DNA of 64,000 nt from Burkholderia sp. Ac-20365 (GCF_017104715.1 NZ_JAAGPI010000001.1:62001-126000), one strand, 5' to 3'. Counted from the first letter of the stretch, positions 36,387 to 45,243 are shown. Numbers and translations are program-made. Notes: generated from the sequence alone by a model not told the origin.

Positions 36387-37254
36387 TCGCTGGTTGAAAC
36401 GGGTTGTGCGGCGTGGCTACTGCCGGCTGACGCTGTCACGCAACGCGCTGACGGTGGGGCGCGTCGGTGCATCGCGGAAGGCGCCAGGGTTACTTGTCGA
36501 ACGATCGATACCGGCTGGCGCTGACGCGTCGTCGGAGACGCTCGCGGCGTGGATAGCCGCCGCGCTTGACGAGTCGGGCAGCAACGGCTTGCCGGTACAC
36601 GTGACGTTCGCCGACGAACTGGTCCGCTACTTTATCGTCACGCCAGCCGACAACAGCGTGCGGATTCAGGACTTGCGCGCGGCTGCGGGCGTGCGCTTCC
36701 TGACACTCTTTGGCGAAGATCCAGCCGATTGGCAATTCGTCGCTGACTGGAAGGCGGCCGAACCGTTCCTCGCATGCGCCGTGTCGCGTCACTGGCTGGA
36801 CGGGATGCAGCAGGCCGTTTCGGCCGGGCGTGGTTGTGTCGTGTCGGCGGTGCCGGAATTCGTCGCCGCGTGGAATCGCTCCTGCCGCGACCTCGGCGGC
36901 GACACGTGGCTCGCGACGTGCGACGAACACTCGTTGACGTTAGGTCTGGTCACGGTTGATCCACGTCCGAGGATAGCGGCGGTCCGCACGGTCGCTCTGC
37001 CTGATCCGGTGCCGTCCATCGCATGGCTGCGTGCGCGGGTATCGCGCACAGCGCTGCTCGACAATCTGTCACCGCCATCGACCCTGCTACTGCACGGCCG
37101 ACGCTGCGACGCGTGGCTACAGGGCGCGATCGACAGTTCCGATGCAGCGATGACTGTGCGCTGGGTTGAACCCGCTGATCGCGCAACGCCGGGTGCAAAC
37201 AACGCCGTTGTGGAGCCGGCCACATCATTGGCGTGGAGCGGCACTACGCAATGA
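36379..37254 (+). CDS. PilM / GspL-N-like cytoplasmic platform protein
   Basis: A 291-aa protein without membrane helices, placed between the ATPase and a PilN-like protein. The region HVTFADELVRYFIVTP, the FLACAVSRHWLDGMQQA segment and the actin-like ribonuclease-H-type alternation are in keeping with the PilM/GspL cytoplasmic domain. The sequence is divergent, and the identification leans on position and size. It would bridge GspE and the PilN-like protein. The canonical GspL is here split into two genes, as in type IV pili and MSHA systems. Confidence 0.65.
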   Translation: MLDRWLKRVVRRGYCRLTLSRNALTVGRVGASRKAPGLLVERSIPAGADASSETLAAWIAAALDESGSNGLPVHVTFADELVRYFIVTPADNSVRIQDLRAAAGVRFLTLFGEDPADWQFVADWKAAEPFLACAVSRHWLDGMQQAVSAGRGCVVSAVPEFVAAWNRSCRDLGGDTWLATCDEHSLTLGLVTVDPRPRIAAVRTVALPDPVPSIAWLRARVSRTALLDNLSPPSTLLLHGRRCDAWLQGAIDSSDAAMTVRWVEPADRATPGANNAVVEPATSLAWSGTTQ

Positions 37255-37802
37255 GAAGGTTATCCATCGAACTCGCACCGTTCAGTATGCGGCGCGAGTG
37301 GTACCGGATTCGTCCGTCCGTGCGCCTGCTCGCGCTGGCCGGTGCGCTGCTGTGCACCGTTGGCGCATATCGGGCGCAGACGGTGCTCGTGCATTTGCAC
37401 GCGCTCGAGCGCGAATCCACACAGATCGTCGATCGTAACGAGCGCGCCGCGCATGCGTCGCAACGTGTGCATAGCGAACCGATCGACGTGAAACAGGCTG
37501 CGGCCGTCAATCTCGCCGTCGCGCGACTGAACCTGCCGTGGGACAACCTGCTCGATGCAGTCGAGGCCGCGACGCCAACGCAAATCGCGCTGATGTCGAT
37601 CACGCCAGAACCGGGCCGTGCGCTCATCCGCATCGAGGCCGAGTGCGCGAGCAGCAAGGACATGCTCGATTACCTCAGCTCGCTCGGCCGGCAACCGATT
37701 CTGGGACGCGTGACGCTGACCCGGCACGAACTCGTGAAAGACGGCATGGATAACGTGCTCCGGTTTCAGGTCGAAGTGCAGTGGCGGGGGACGGTATCGT
37801 GA
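37251..37802 (+). CDS. PilN-like inner-membrane protein
   Basis: A 183-aa bitopic protein: a short cytoplasmic start (MRRLSIELAPFSMRREWYR), a helix (VRLLALAGALLCTVGAYRAQ), a coiled-coil stretch and a ferredoxin-like PilN domain (LPWDNLLDAVEAATPTQIAL, RALIRIEAECASSKDMLDYL). The ATG overlaps the TGA of the PilM-like gene. With its neighbours it forms the periplasmic scaffold that replaces GspL-C. Confidence 0.72.
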   Translation: MRRLSIELAPFSMRREWYRIRPSVRLLALAGALLCTVGAYRAQTVLVHLHALERESTQIVDRNERAAHASQRVHSEPIDVKQAAAVNLAVARLNLPWDNLLDAVEAATPTQIALMSITPEPGRALIRIEAECASSKDMLDYLSSLGRQPILGRVTLTRHELVKDGMDNVLRFQVEVQWRGTVS

Positions 37803-38569
37803 TGATGCGGTCTGTTATCCGAAGCTTGCTGCGGCTTCGTCTCGCGCTTTCAGGGTTCGCCGTAGGCACGCTGCTGGCGGTGGCGTTACTCGCCTCCGCG
37901 GCGGTATTGTGGCTTGGGGTGCTGCCCGGCATGTCGGCGCGCGTCGCCGCCGAAACTCGCTCGGTGAGTCGGTTGCGCGCAGTTCCGGTGCCGAAGCCAG
38001 TCGTGCCAGCGTCCGTGCTGGCAGCCGGCCGGCTCGCGGATTTTTACGCTGGACTCGGCGATTCCGCGCATACCGGCGAGATCGTGATGCGACTATTCGA
38101 TGCCGCCGCCGCCGCGGGCGTCACGCTTGACAAGGCTGAGTACAAGCCAGGACACGATGCATCCGGTCGCTTCGACACGTACACGATTGCAATGCCCATC
38201 AAGGGCGATTACGCGCGCTTGCGGCAGTTCAGCGAGAAGGTGCTGGTGATGGTGCCGTACGCGGCGCTCGACGACATGCGATTCAAGCGCAGTTCGGCAA
38301 ACGATCCAGGCGTCGAAGCGAATCTGCGGTTCACGGTTTTTCTGCGTCCGGTGACGATCGCGCCCGTGAGTGCAGCGGCTGTGGCAGCCGCCGCAGCGTC
38401 GATCACCGCAGTTTCTGCTTCTGACGCTTCGGCGATCGTGGCCTCGGGAGTTTCTGGGGCTGTGGGTGTTTCTTCAGGGATGTCTGTGGCCTCATCTGCA
38501 ATTCCCGGCTCGGCGCCAACGTCCGTCAAGCCGAAGGAGCCCGTCGCGTCGAAGGGGATCGCACGATGA
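37802..38569 (+). CDS. PilO / GspM-like inner-membrane protein
   Basis: A 255-aa bitopic protein with a helix (FAVGTLLAVALLASAAVLWLG), a short coiled coil and a PilO-type periplasmic domain (ITVAMPIKG-like TYTIAMPIKGDYARLRQFSE, AALDDMRFKRSS). The last 80 residues are Ala/Ser/Val-rich and probably disordered, which is unusual. Its ATG shares one base with the preceding stop, and its end overlaps the next start by four bases. Confidence 0.7.
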   Translation: MMRSVIRSLLRLRLALSGFAVGTLLAVALLASAAVLWLGVLPGMSARVAAETRSVSRLRAVPVPKPVVPASVLAAGRLADFYAGLGDSAHTGEIVMRLFDAAAAAGVTLDKAEYKPGHDASGRFDTYTIAMPIKGDYARLRQFSEKVLVMVPYAALDDMRFKRSSANDPGVEANLRFTVFLRPVTIAPVSAAAVAAAAASITAVSASDASAIVASGVSGAVGVSSGMSVASSAIPGSAPTSVKPKEPVASKGIAR

Positions 38570-39087
38570 AACGTCAGCGCATCTTGATGGCCGTGCTGTT
38601 TGTTTCCTGTACGTTGGTGCTCGCATTCAGCAGCCATTCGCAGGACGACGCTATCGTCGAAGCCGCGCCGCACACGCCCGCCACGCCGTCGAGGCCTGCA
38701 TCTATCGCGCCGCGAGCCACCCACGGCACGACCGGCGGCGTCGCGATCGCATCGGTTCGCGTGCGGGAGGATCATTCGGGTTCCGGTACGCATTCGCTGT
38801 TCAGCACACGGATGCTCGCGCCGCCGCTGCCATCCGCTGCGCCTCCGCAGGCTGAGGTGCCGCCGCTGCCGAGCACGCCGCCGATGCCCTTCACCTACAT
38901 CGGCAAGCAGCAGTCGGCGGGGCATTGGGAGGTCTATCTCGCGCACGGCGACGACACGCTGATCGTGCATGACCAGATGCTGATCGACGGCGATTACCGG
39001 GTCGATTCGATCGCCCCGCCAAACATGACTCTCGTCTATCTGCCGCTAAAACTTGTTCAGACGCTGGACATCGGCAATGCCGACTGA
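38566..39087 (+). CDS. PilP / GspC-like secretin-coupling protein
   Basis: A 173-aa protein with an N-terminal anchor (ILMAVLFVSCTLVLAFSS), a Pro/Ala-rich spacer and a small C-terminal beta domain (PFTYIGKQQSAGHWEVYLAH, DTLIVHDQMLIDGDYRVDSI). This is the layout of proteins that connect the inner platform to the N0 domain of the secretin. The F-x-Y-I-G-K start and the G-D-x-Y-x-V-x-S-I pattern resemble the HR domain of GspC and PilP-like proteins. Confidence 0.65.
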   Translation: MKRQRILMAVLFVSCTLVLAFSSHSQDDAIVEAAPHTPATPSRPASIAPRATHGTTGGVAIASVRVREDHSGSGTHSLFSTRMLAPPLPSAAPPQAEVPPLPSTPPMPFTYIGKQQSAGHWEVYLAHGDDTLIVHDQMLIDGDYRVDSIAPPNMTLVYLPLKLVQTLDIGNAD

Positions 39088-39151
39088 TCCGCCGGTTACC
39101 AGGAATGAACCGTTGCTCAAGCCACTCCCGATTCAAAATCCAACACCCACG

Positions 39152-41644
39152 ATGAGCGCCATCGCGATACACCATTTGCGACGCGGCATGCTGCTCGTTG
39201 CGCTGACAGTTCCGCTGGCGGCATGCGTAGACCCGCAATCCTATCGTGACGGGCGGAAACTGCTCGCTGCTGGTCAGGTCGATCAGGGCGTCGCCAAGCT
39301 GAAAGACGCTTCAATGCAGGAGCCGCAGGACGCGAAGTACCGCGAGGTCTGGCTCGCGGAGCGCGAAAAGCAAATCAACGATCTGATGGGTCAGGGTGAC
39401 CAGCTTGCGGCAAGCGTTGCCCGCGATGCAGCACGCGCGGCGTATCAGCACGTGCTCGCGATCAGCCCCGGCAACGAACGTGCGATAGCCGGGCTCGCCG
39501 CGCTCGACACTGACGCTCGGCTCAATATCATGCTGAGCCGCGCCGAGGCGCTTTTCGTGCGCCACCAGCCCGACGATGCGCGGCATTTGCTCGACGCCGT
39601 GCTGACCGAAGCGCCGACCAACCGCCGCGCACTCGAACTGCAGCGTAAGCTTGCTGCCGACTCGGGCTCCGCGCGCGTCGAGGCTGCGCTTGCCGCCGCA
39701 TACCGCAAACCCATTCGTATCGATTTTCGCGATGCACCGCTTAAGCAGGTTTTCGACGTGATCTCACGTTCGTCCGGGATGAACTTTCTGTTTGACCGCG
39801 ACGTGAAGACTGATCAGCGCACCACAATCTTCCTGAAGAACAGCACGATCGACGCGACAGTTCGCTACGTGCTCGCGACCAACCAGCTTGCGCAGCAGGT
39901 ACTCGACGAGAACACGGTGCTGATTTACCCAAACACGGCTCCGAAGGTGAAGGACTACCAGGAGCTCGCAGTTCGCACGTTCTTCCTGTCGAACACCGAC
40001 GCGAAGACGATCGCGAACACGTTGAAGACGATATTGAAGATCCAGAACGTCATCGCCGATGAGAAGCTCAACGTGGTGATCGTGCGTGATAGTCCCGACG
40101 CAATCCGGATGGCTGAGCGGCTCGTGTCGCTTGAGGACGTGCCGGAACCGGAGGTGATGCTCGAAGTGGAAGTGCTCGAGGTGCAGCGGAACCACGAGCT
40201 TAATCTCGGCATTGCGTGGCCGGCTTCGGTCAATGTAACGCCGCTGCCGATCGGTAGCGTGATCGCGCCCGTGACGGGCCAGCCTGCCACCAACACCGGC
40301 GCTTCGTCGTCGTATCCATACGGCTATGGCGGAACCGGCATGTCCAGCAGCAACGGCTCGACACCGGCGCTGACGCTGCACGATCTGCTACACCAGACTG
40401 CGCGCACCATCGGTCTGTCTTCATTGCAGGCGACCGCCAATGCGAACGTGCAGGATTCCGATGTCAAGCTGCTGACCAATCCGCGAATTCGCGTACGCAA
40501 TCATGAGAAGGCGAAGATCCTGATCGGCGAGCGTGTGCCGAATATCACGTCTACAGCAACTTCGACCGGCTTCCTGTCGCAATCGGTCAACTATCTCGAC
40601 ATCGGTTTGACGCTAAACGTCGAGCCGACGGTCTATCTTGACGACACGGTCGGCATCAAGCTCGCTCTGGAAGTCAGCAGCCTCGGCAACTCGGTGACCA
40701 CCACCACAGGGACGGCCGCGTATCAGATCGGCACACGTTCGGCCAGCACGGTGCTCCAACTGAAGAACGGGGAGACCGATGTGCTCGCGGGTTTGATCGA
40801 CAACGAGGAGCGAGTGTCGGGCAACAAGCTGCCCGGCATCGGCCAATTGCCTATTCTCGACCACCTGTTCGGCGCAACCGACTCCCAGGCGAAAAACACC
40901 GAGATCGTGCTCGCGATCACCCCGCATCTGGTCCGTAACGTCCGCCGACCCGATGCCGATCTCGCGTACTTTACGTCAGGCACCGAGACGAACATGCGCA
41001 GCATGATCCAGTCGAACGGGCTGGCTTTGCCCGCCGCGTCGTCCTCGGCAGGGGCGGCGTCGAGTGGCAGCGGCAATGGGACACGTTTCGGTGCGGGTGT
41101 ACAGCCGAACAACACGAACGGCGCCTCAGGTGCGGGCGTAGGAGCGGGCGCGTATAACGGCTCCGGCGCCGGTGCGTATAACGGCGGCGATGGTCTGTTC
41201 GCACCGGGCGCGCCGCCCGTGGCCGGTACGGCACAGATGACGATCGAGGGGCCACCGCAAGCCAAGACCGGCGACTCGGTGACCGTGTCGCTGTCGATGT
41301 CGGCCGATCAACCAGTCGCGAGCGCATCGTCGATCGTCAGTTTCGATGCGACGAAACTGCAGTTCGTCGGCGTGACGGAAGGCGACTTCCTGAAACAGGG
41401 CGGCGCGCCGACTTCGTTTTCGAGCCGGGTGGGTCCAGGCCAGGTGCAGTTGTCCGATTCGGTGCAGGGCGGGATGGGGGCCGGGTCGAAGGGGGCTTAC
41501 GCCGTGCTGAGCTTCCGCGCGGTGGCGGCAGTCTCGCAGACCTCGGTCAAGATCACGCCTGGATCTGTCGTGGGCTTAACCGGCACGCCGATTACGCTTG
41601 CGCCCCCGTCGGCATATACGTTCACGATCATCGCAACACCATGA
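39152..41644 (+). CDS. gspD: Secretin GspD-like lipoprotein with C-terminal cohesin-like domain
   Basis: An 830-aa outer-membrane secretin. It starts with a lipoprotein signal (LLVALTVPLAAC, Cys25), then a TPR-like region (about 30-200), N0/N1 modules (IDFRDAPLKQVFDVISRSSG, RTFFLSNTDAKTIANTLKTI) and the secretin core (VPEPEVMLEVEVLEVQRNHE, VKLLTNPRIRVRNHEKAKIL, GLIDNEERVSGNKLPGIGQL, NTEIVLAITPHLVR). After a Ser/Gly/Asn-rich linker, residues 692-829 form a cohesin-like domain (VSLSMSADQPVASASSIVSF, DATKLQFVGVTEGDFLKQGG). Secretins normally end soon after the core. The start at 39152 suits the signal sequence; in-frame starts up to 39053 exist and would overlap the preceding gene. Confidence 0.9.
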   Translation: MSAIAIHHLRRGMLLVALTVPLAACVDPQSYRDGRKLLAAGQVDQGVAKLKDASMQEPQDAKYREVWLAEREKQINDLMGQGDQLAASVARDAARAAYQHVLAISPGNERAIAGLAALDTDARLNIMLSRAEALFVRHQPDDARHLLDAVLTEAPTNRRALELQRKLAADSGSARVEAALAAAYRKPIRIDFRDAPLKQVFDVISRSSGMNFLFDRDVKTDQRTTIFLKNSTIDATVRYVLATNQLAQQVLDENTVLIYPNTAPKVKDYQELAVRTFFLSNTDAKTIANTLKTILKIQNVIADEKLNVVIVRDSPDAIRMAERLVSLEDVPEPEVMLEVEVLEVQRNHELNLGIAWPASVNVTPLPIGSVIAPVTGQPATNTGASSSYPYGYGGTGMSSSNGSTPALTLHDLLHQTARTIGLSSLQATANANVQDSDVKLLTNPRIRVRNHEKAKILIGERVPNITSTATSTGFLSQSVNYLDIGLTLNVEPTVYLDDTVGIKLALEVSSLGNSVTTTTGTAAYQIGTRSASTVLQLKNGETDVLAGLIDNEERVSGNKLPGIGQLPILDHLFGATDSQAKNTEIVLAITPHLVRNVRRPDADLAYFTSGTETNMRSMIQSNGLALPAASSSAGAASSGSGNGTRFGAGVQPNNTNGASGAGVGAGAYNGSGAGAYNGGDGLFAPGAPPVAGTAQMTIEGPPQAKTGDSVTVSLSMSADQPVASASSIVSFDATKLQFVGVTEGDFLKQGGAPTSFSSRVGPGQVQLSDSVQGGMGAGSKGAYAVLSFRAVAAVSQTSVKITPGSVVGLTGTPITLAPPSAYTFTIIATP

Positions 41645-42180
41645 TGCGTGTTCCCTCAACTCGTACCACCGGCACGGTTCGTGTGATTTGCGCGAATCGC
41701 TTTGGCTGTCGTGCTCCGCGCGGCTTTACGCTGATCGAACTCCTTGTCACGCTCGCGATCCTCGGGGTGCTCGCGAGTATGGCGGTACCGGTGGCGCAAG
41801 TAATTCGGCAGCACGAGCGGGAGCAGGCGTTGCGAGACGCGCTGCATCAGATCCGCGGCGCGATCGATGCGTATAAGGTGGCGGCGAAAGATGGCCGCGT
41901 TTCTGTAGATAGAGGCGTCTCAGGTTACCCGCCGAAGCTGGAGGTGCTCGTCGACGGTGTGAAGGATCAGAGCGATCCGAAGGGCGCAAAGATCTATTTC
42001 CTGCGCCGTTTGCCACGCGATCCGATGAACAATGATCCTCAACTCGACGCGGTGGACACCTGGGGCAAGCGCGCGTACGCAAGCGAGCCTGACGATCCGC
42101 AGGAGGGCGACGACGTGTACGACGTCTACTCGATGTCGAAAGGCATCGGCCTGAACGGTATTCCCTACCGGAACTGGTGA
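41641..42180 (+). CDS. Pseudopilin (GspG/H-like)
   Basis: A 179-aa prepilin-like protein with a 28-residue leader and the cleavage site RG-FTLIELLVTLAILGVLAS (Glu at +5). The C-terminal part (GYPPKLEVLVDG, FLRRLPRDPM, DTWGKRAYAS, YDVYSMSKGIGLNG) matches type II/IV pseudopilins annotated as GspG-like. The start overlaps the secretin stop (ATGATG). It is probably a minor pseudopilin of the tip complex or a second major subunit. Confidence 0.85.
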   Translation: MMRVPSTRTTGTVRVICANRFGCRAPRGFTLIELLVTLAILGVLASMAVPVAQVIRQHEREQALRDALHQIRGAIDAYKVAAKDGRVSVDRGVSGYPPKLEVLVDGVKDQSDPKGAKIYFLRRLPRDPMNNDPQLDAVDTWGKRAYASEPDDPQEGDDVYDVYSMSKGIGLNGIPYRNW

Positions 42181-42187
42181 GGCGGCG

Positions 42188-42574
42188 ATGAGAAATCCAA
42201 TATGCAAACGGAGCGGCTTCACGCTGATCGAGTTGTTGATCGTGTTGTCGATCATCGCCTTGATGCTCACGGTAGCGCTGCCACAGTATTTCCATTCGAT
42301 CGATGCGTCGAAGGAAAAGATCCTTGCGGAGAATCTTCGCGTGACTCGAGATGCGATCGACAAGTTCTACGGCGATCTCGGTCGTTATCCCGATTCGCTT
42401 GACGAACTCGTCGACAAGCGCTATCTGCGCGCCCCCCCGTTCGATCCGGTCACGGACAGCGCGAGCACCTGGCATATCCTGCCGCCCGACGAGCAATTTC
42501 CCGGCAAGGTTTACGACCTTCAGAGCGGCGCCGAAGGCGCGACGCGCGACGGCCGGCCTTTCAATTCGTTATGA
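42188..42574 (+). CDS. Minor pseudopilin
   Basis: A 128-aa prepilin-like protein: SG-FTLIELLIVLSIIALMLT with Glu at +5, then IDKFYGDLGRYPDSLDELVD and a short C-terminal domain. The leader is only nine residues. It begins seven bases after the previous pseudopilin and overlaps the following gene by four bases. Confidence 0.85.
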   Translation: MRNPICKRSGFTLIELLIVLSIIALMLTVALPQYFHSIDASKEKILAENLRVTRDAIDKFYGDLGRYPDSLDELVDKRYLRAPPFDPVTDSASTWHILPPDEQFPGKVYDLQSGAEGATRDGRPFNSL

Positions 42575-43398
42575 CGAAGCGGGAGGGGAAAGGGCGACAC
42601 GGGACACGTCTGACACGGCGTGCGCGTCGAGAGCAACGTGGGTTGGCGTATCTTGCGTTGCTGATTGGCATCGCGATCATCGGCGCTGCGGCTGCAGGAA
42701 CGATCCAGATCGGGGCACTTTATCAGCGACGTATGGCTGAGAAGGAACTGCTTTATATCGGCGATCAGTTCCAGCGCGCGCTACTCAGTTACGCCGATAA
42801 CACTCCGGTCGGTCTGCCGAATCAGCCACGTACGCTCGACGAACTCGTGCGCGATCCGCGCTATCCGAATCCGATGCGCCATCTGCGCCGTGTCTACGCT
42901 GATCCGATGACCGGAAAGCCTGACTGGGTCTTAATTCTATCGCCGAACGGACAGACGATCGTAGGTATTCACAGCACGTCGCACGAGCATCCGATCCAGC
43001 TTCGCCAGTTCCCGGAACGATTTCGGGGCTTCGAGGACAAGCGCAGTTACACGCAATGGGTGTTTATCGCACGACCGCCGCAACTCGGGCCGGGGCAGCG
43101 GCCGCCGAATTCGGCAGTCAACGGGATACCGCTGTCAGTGCCGGTGCAGGACGGTTCGCAGCCGGCCCAGCTAGACGGTGACGCCCTGCATGCAGGTACT
43201 GGGGAGTCGAGAAATGTGGCGAACTCGGGGAGCGGAGAGTCCTTTAATAGCAATGGTTTTTCGAGTTCCGGAGGATTCTCGAACAACGGTAGCTTTTCGA
43301 ATAGCACTGGCTTCTCGACGAATGGCGGTTCATCGGCGGGAAGCGGCTGGCCGAACGGAAACGGCTTTTCCAATAGTGGGTTTTCGTCGGGTGACTAG
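42571..43398 (+). CDS. Atypical pseudopilin lacking Glu+5, with low-complexity tail
   Basis: A 275-aa protein with a prepilin-like N-terminus, RG-LAYLALLIGIAIIGAAA, in which position +5 is Ala rather than Glu. Loss of Glu+5 is typical of GspK, the tip subunit, so this may be the functional GspK. The middle part (PRTLDELVRDPRYPNPMRHL, RVYADPMTGKPDWVLI) is conserved among type II secretion proteins of this type. Residues from about 208 on are Ser/Gly/Asn/Phe repeats (SNGFSSSGGFSNNGSFSNS), probably disordered. It is the last gene of the operon; no prepilin peptidase gene is present in the window. Confidence 0.78.
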   Translation: MTKREGKGRHGTRLTRRARREQRGLAYLALLIGIAIIGAAAAGTIQIGALYQRRMAEKELLYIGDQFQRALLSYADNTPVGLPNQPRTLDELVRDPRYPNPMRHLRRVYADPMTGKPDWVLILSPNGQTIVGIHSTSHEHPIQLRQFPERFRGFEDKRSYTQWVFIARPPQLGPGQRPPNSAVNGIPLSVPVQDGSQPAQLDGDALHAGTGESRNVANSGSGESFNSNGFSSSGGFSNNGSFSNSTGFSTNGGSSAGSGWPNGNGFSNSGFSSGD

Positions 43399-43931
43399 TG
43401 AATGCATCGACAGGAACCTCGCGGCTTCCCATTGCATTCGTACGGTTGTCGGCTTGCTCGACGAGTGCGTTCAGCGTAAATCGATGATGCACCATCACAA
43501 GGTTAGATAGCTGACCATCCGGATAGCCAGCGCTGCATCGGAGCGCTGAAGAGTACAAGGTTCTGCCCCTGCACCCGCTCAACCTATTTATTCAAAGGGT
43601 GTGAGCGATGGCAAGCCACGCCTGTGTGCCATTTGACCAGGATATTGTCTACGGCGTTGGCAAGATGTCTCGTTTTCTGTCCAGCTAGCGCATGCTGCGG
43701 CTCGACGTTACGTCTGACGAAACAGGGCGGGAACGCCCGCGAATCCAAATCACCTAGAATAGCCATTGGGTCTGGCTGGCGGCGATGCGAAACCGTCGGA
43801 CGATACAAGATGACGTAAATGTTTCCGGTTTTCAATCTTGGTGCAAGCCACCCCATATCCGTGTGATGCGTTAGCCTGTACCATCATTCGAATGGGCTGT
43901 CTGTCTTGAAGCATGTCAACTGGGAGAGGGC
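43399..43931. other. Intergenic region, no gene recognised
   Basis: About 530 bases between the secretion operon and the first FixJ-like regulator. A 90-codon minus-strand frame (43584-43856) has no recognisable domain or ribosome site. Confidence 0.4.
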
Positions 43932-44603
43932 ATGAGTTCGCTTTCGACTTCGACACAGAGTCCGCATGATCGGGAGGAACCGCCGGTCGTCTATGTGGTC
44001 GATGACGACGAGTCGATGCGTGTCGCCCTTGAGAATTTGCTGCGATCAGCCGGGTTGCGCGTGAAGACCTTCGAATCGTCGAGGGACTTTCTCGCTTTTC
44101 CGAAGTGTCACGCGCCCAGTTGCCTGATTCTCGACGTCAGACTTCGCGGCGAAAGTGGCCTCGCTTTCCAGGAGCAGATTGCGAAGAGCCCGGTCCACAT
44201 CCCGATCGTATTCATAACCGGCCACGGAGACATTCCGATGACAGTCCGGGCCATGAAAGCGGGGGCGGTCGACTTTCTCGCTAAGCCGTTTCGCGACCAG
44301 GACATGCTGGATGCCGTCGCTAATGCGTTGGCGCTCGACGCAGAGCGACTGAACACTGAACAATCGATCGCGGCGCTCCGTGTTGCGTATGACTCGCTCA
44401 CATTGCGTGAGCGGGAAGTCATGGGGTTCGTCGTAGCCGGTCTGATGAACAAACAGATCGCCGCCCAAATGAATCTCAGTGTCATCACTGTGAAGATTCA
44501 TCGTGGGCACCTCATGAAAAAGATGGCAGCTCGATCCATCGCGGATCTCGTCAGGAAATCGGAATCATTGGGCGTCAAGGCCCAGTCGCCGAAATCGTTT
44601 TGA
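43932..44603 (+). CDS. FixJ-family LuxR-type response regulator (copy 1)
   Basis: A 223-aa two-domain regulator. The receiver has the acidic pair (VVYVVDDDESMR), the phospho-acceptor Asp in CLILDVRLRGESGL, the Thr in VFITGHGDIPMTV and the Lys in DFLAKPFRDQ. The C-terminal LuxR helix-turn-helix is LTLREREVMGFVVAGLMNKQ followed by IAAQMNLSVITVKIHRGHLM. It probably activates transcription when phosphorylated by a sensor kinase. It is closely related to the regulator at 46112, and the large sensor kinase at 47222 is a candidate partner for both. GGGAGAGGGC stands just before the ATG. Confidence 0.92.
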   Translation: MSSLSTSTQSPHDREEPPVVYVVDDDESMRVALENLLRSAGLRVKTFESSRDFLAFPKCHAPSCLILDVRLRGESGLAFQEQIAKSPVHIPIVFITGHGDIPMTVRAMKAGAVDFLAKPFRDQDMLDAVANALALDAERLNTEQSIAALRVAYDSLTLREREVMGFVVAGLMNKQIAAQMNLSVITVKIHRGHLMKKMAARSIADLVRKSESLGVKAQSPKSF

Positions 44604-44647
44604 GATCTGCAAGATAGGTAGAGCTATTTCTACCCTTTATCGAGCGG

Positions 44648-45073
44648 CTAGCGCACGTCGAGCGCAACGCTAAGCCAATACGAGATAGTGTCGGGATCAA
44701 TTGGCTTTTCGAGTACAGCCAGCGCGCCTTTTGCCAAGGCATTTGCTTTCAGGTCGGCCGACGGGAATGCGGTAATGAAGATGGTCGGCGGGGCGTAGCC
44801 GAGCTCGATGATGCGGTCGTGCATCTCTACTCCTGACATGCCGGGCATCATAACGTCGGAGATGAGGCATGACGTCGCAGCGAGCTCGCCGGAGAGCAGG
44901 AATTCCTGCGCTGATGCGAACAGGCGTGTATGTCTGCCGAACGAGCGTACAAGACTTCCTGCCGCGAGGCGGGCTGCCTCATCGTCGTCAACGATCGAAA
45001 CTACCTGAGTAGGGCACAAGATTCGCCTCGATCCACAGGAAAAGGAGTCCACGCGGCAATAACGCCACTGCAT
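44648..45073 (-). CDS. Single-domain response regulator (receiver only)
   Basis: A receiver domain of about 120 residues with no output domain: VVSIVDDDEAARLAAGSLVR, CLISDVMMPGMSGVEMHD (phospho-acceptor Asp), TIFITAF and VLEKPID (Lys). Such proteins act as phosphate sinks or shuttles. The longest frame starts with ATG at 45073; because the domain starts near residue 23, a TTG at 45019 may be the real start. It lies convergent with copy 1 of the FixJ-like regulator, 44 bases apart, and divergent from the second regulator. Confidence 0.82.
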   Translation of the reverse strand: MQWRYCRVDSFSCGSRRILCPTQVVSIVDDDEAARLAAGSLVRSFGRHTRLFASAQEFLLSGELAATSCLISDVMMPGMSGVEMHDRIIELGYAPPTIFITAFPSADLKANALAKGALAVLEKPIDPDTISYWLSVALDVR

Positions 45074-45188
45074 ACATGCGTCTGTGTCTACGAGACCCAG
45101 CGTAATTGTCGTATCAACGACAAGAAATCATACACAGGTATTAGCGCGGATATTTGTGTCGCTTAATCCCGCTTATCGTGTCCCTAAT

Positions 45189-45207
45189 CTGGCACACCCC
45201 GTGCCAG
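45189..45207. promoter_or_regulatory. Inverted repeat CTGGCAC-N5-GTGCCAG
   Basis: A perfect 7-bp inverted repeat, 16 bases before the larger palindrome. The TGGCAC half with GTGC five bases later is reminiscent of a sigma-54 -24/-12 element but lacks the TTGC. It could also be an operator half of a complex control region. Confidence 0.35.
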
Positions 45208-45223
45208 TTTAGTGATATGACGA

Positions 45224-45243
45224 ACACATACCTAGGTATGTGT
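45224..45243. promoter_or_regulatory. Perfect 20-bp palindrome, likely regulator binding site
   Basis: ACACATACCTAGGTATGTGT is perfectly self-complementary. It lies in the divergent region of the response-regulator cluster, and a related half, ACATACCTAAGTAT, lies about 200 bases to the right. LuxR-type regulators bind palindromes of this size, so it may be a site for one or both FixJ-like proteins. This is inference from position and symmetry. Confidence 0.5.

Noticed and set aside
45189..45207. Sigma-54 promoter
   Set aside because: TGGCAC is present, but the -12 element reads GTGC instead of TTGC and no suitably placed gene start follows.
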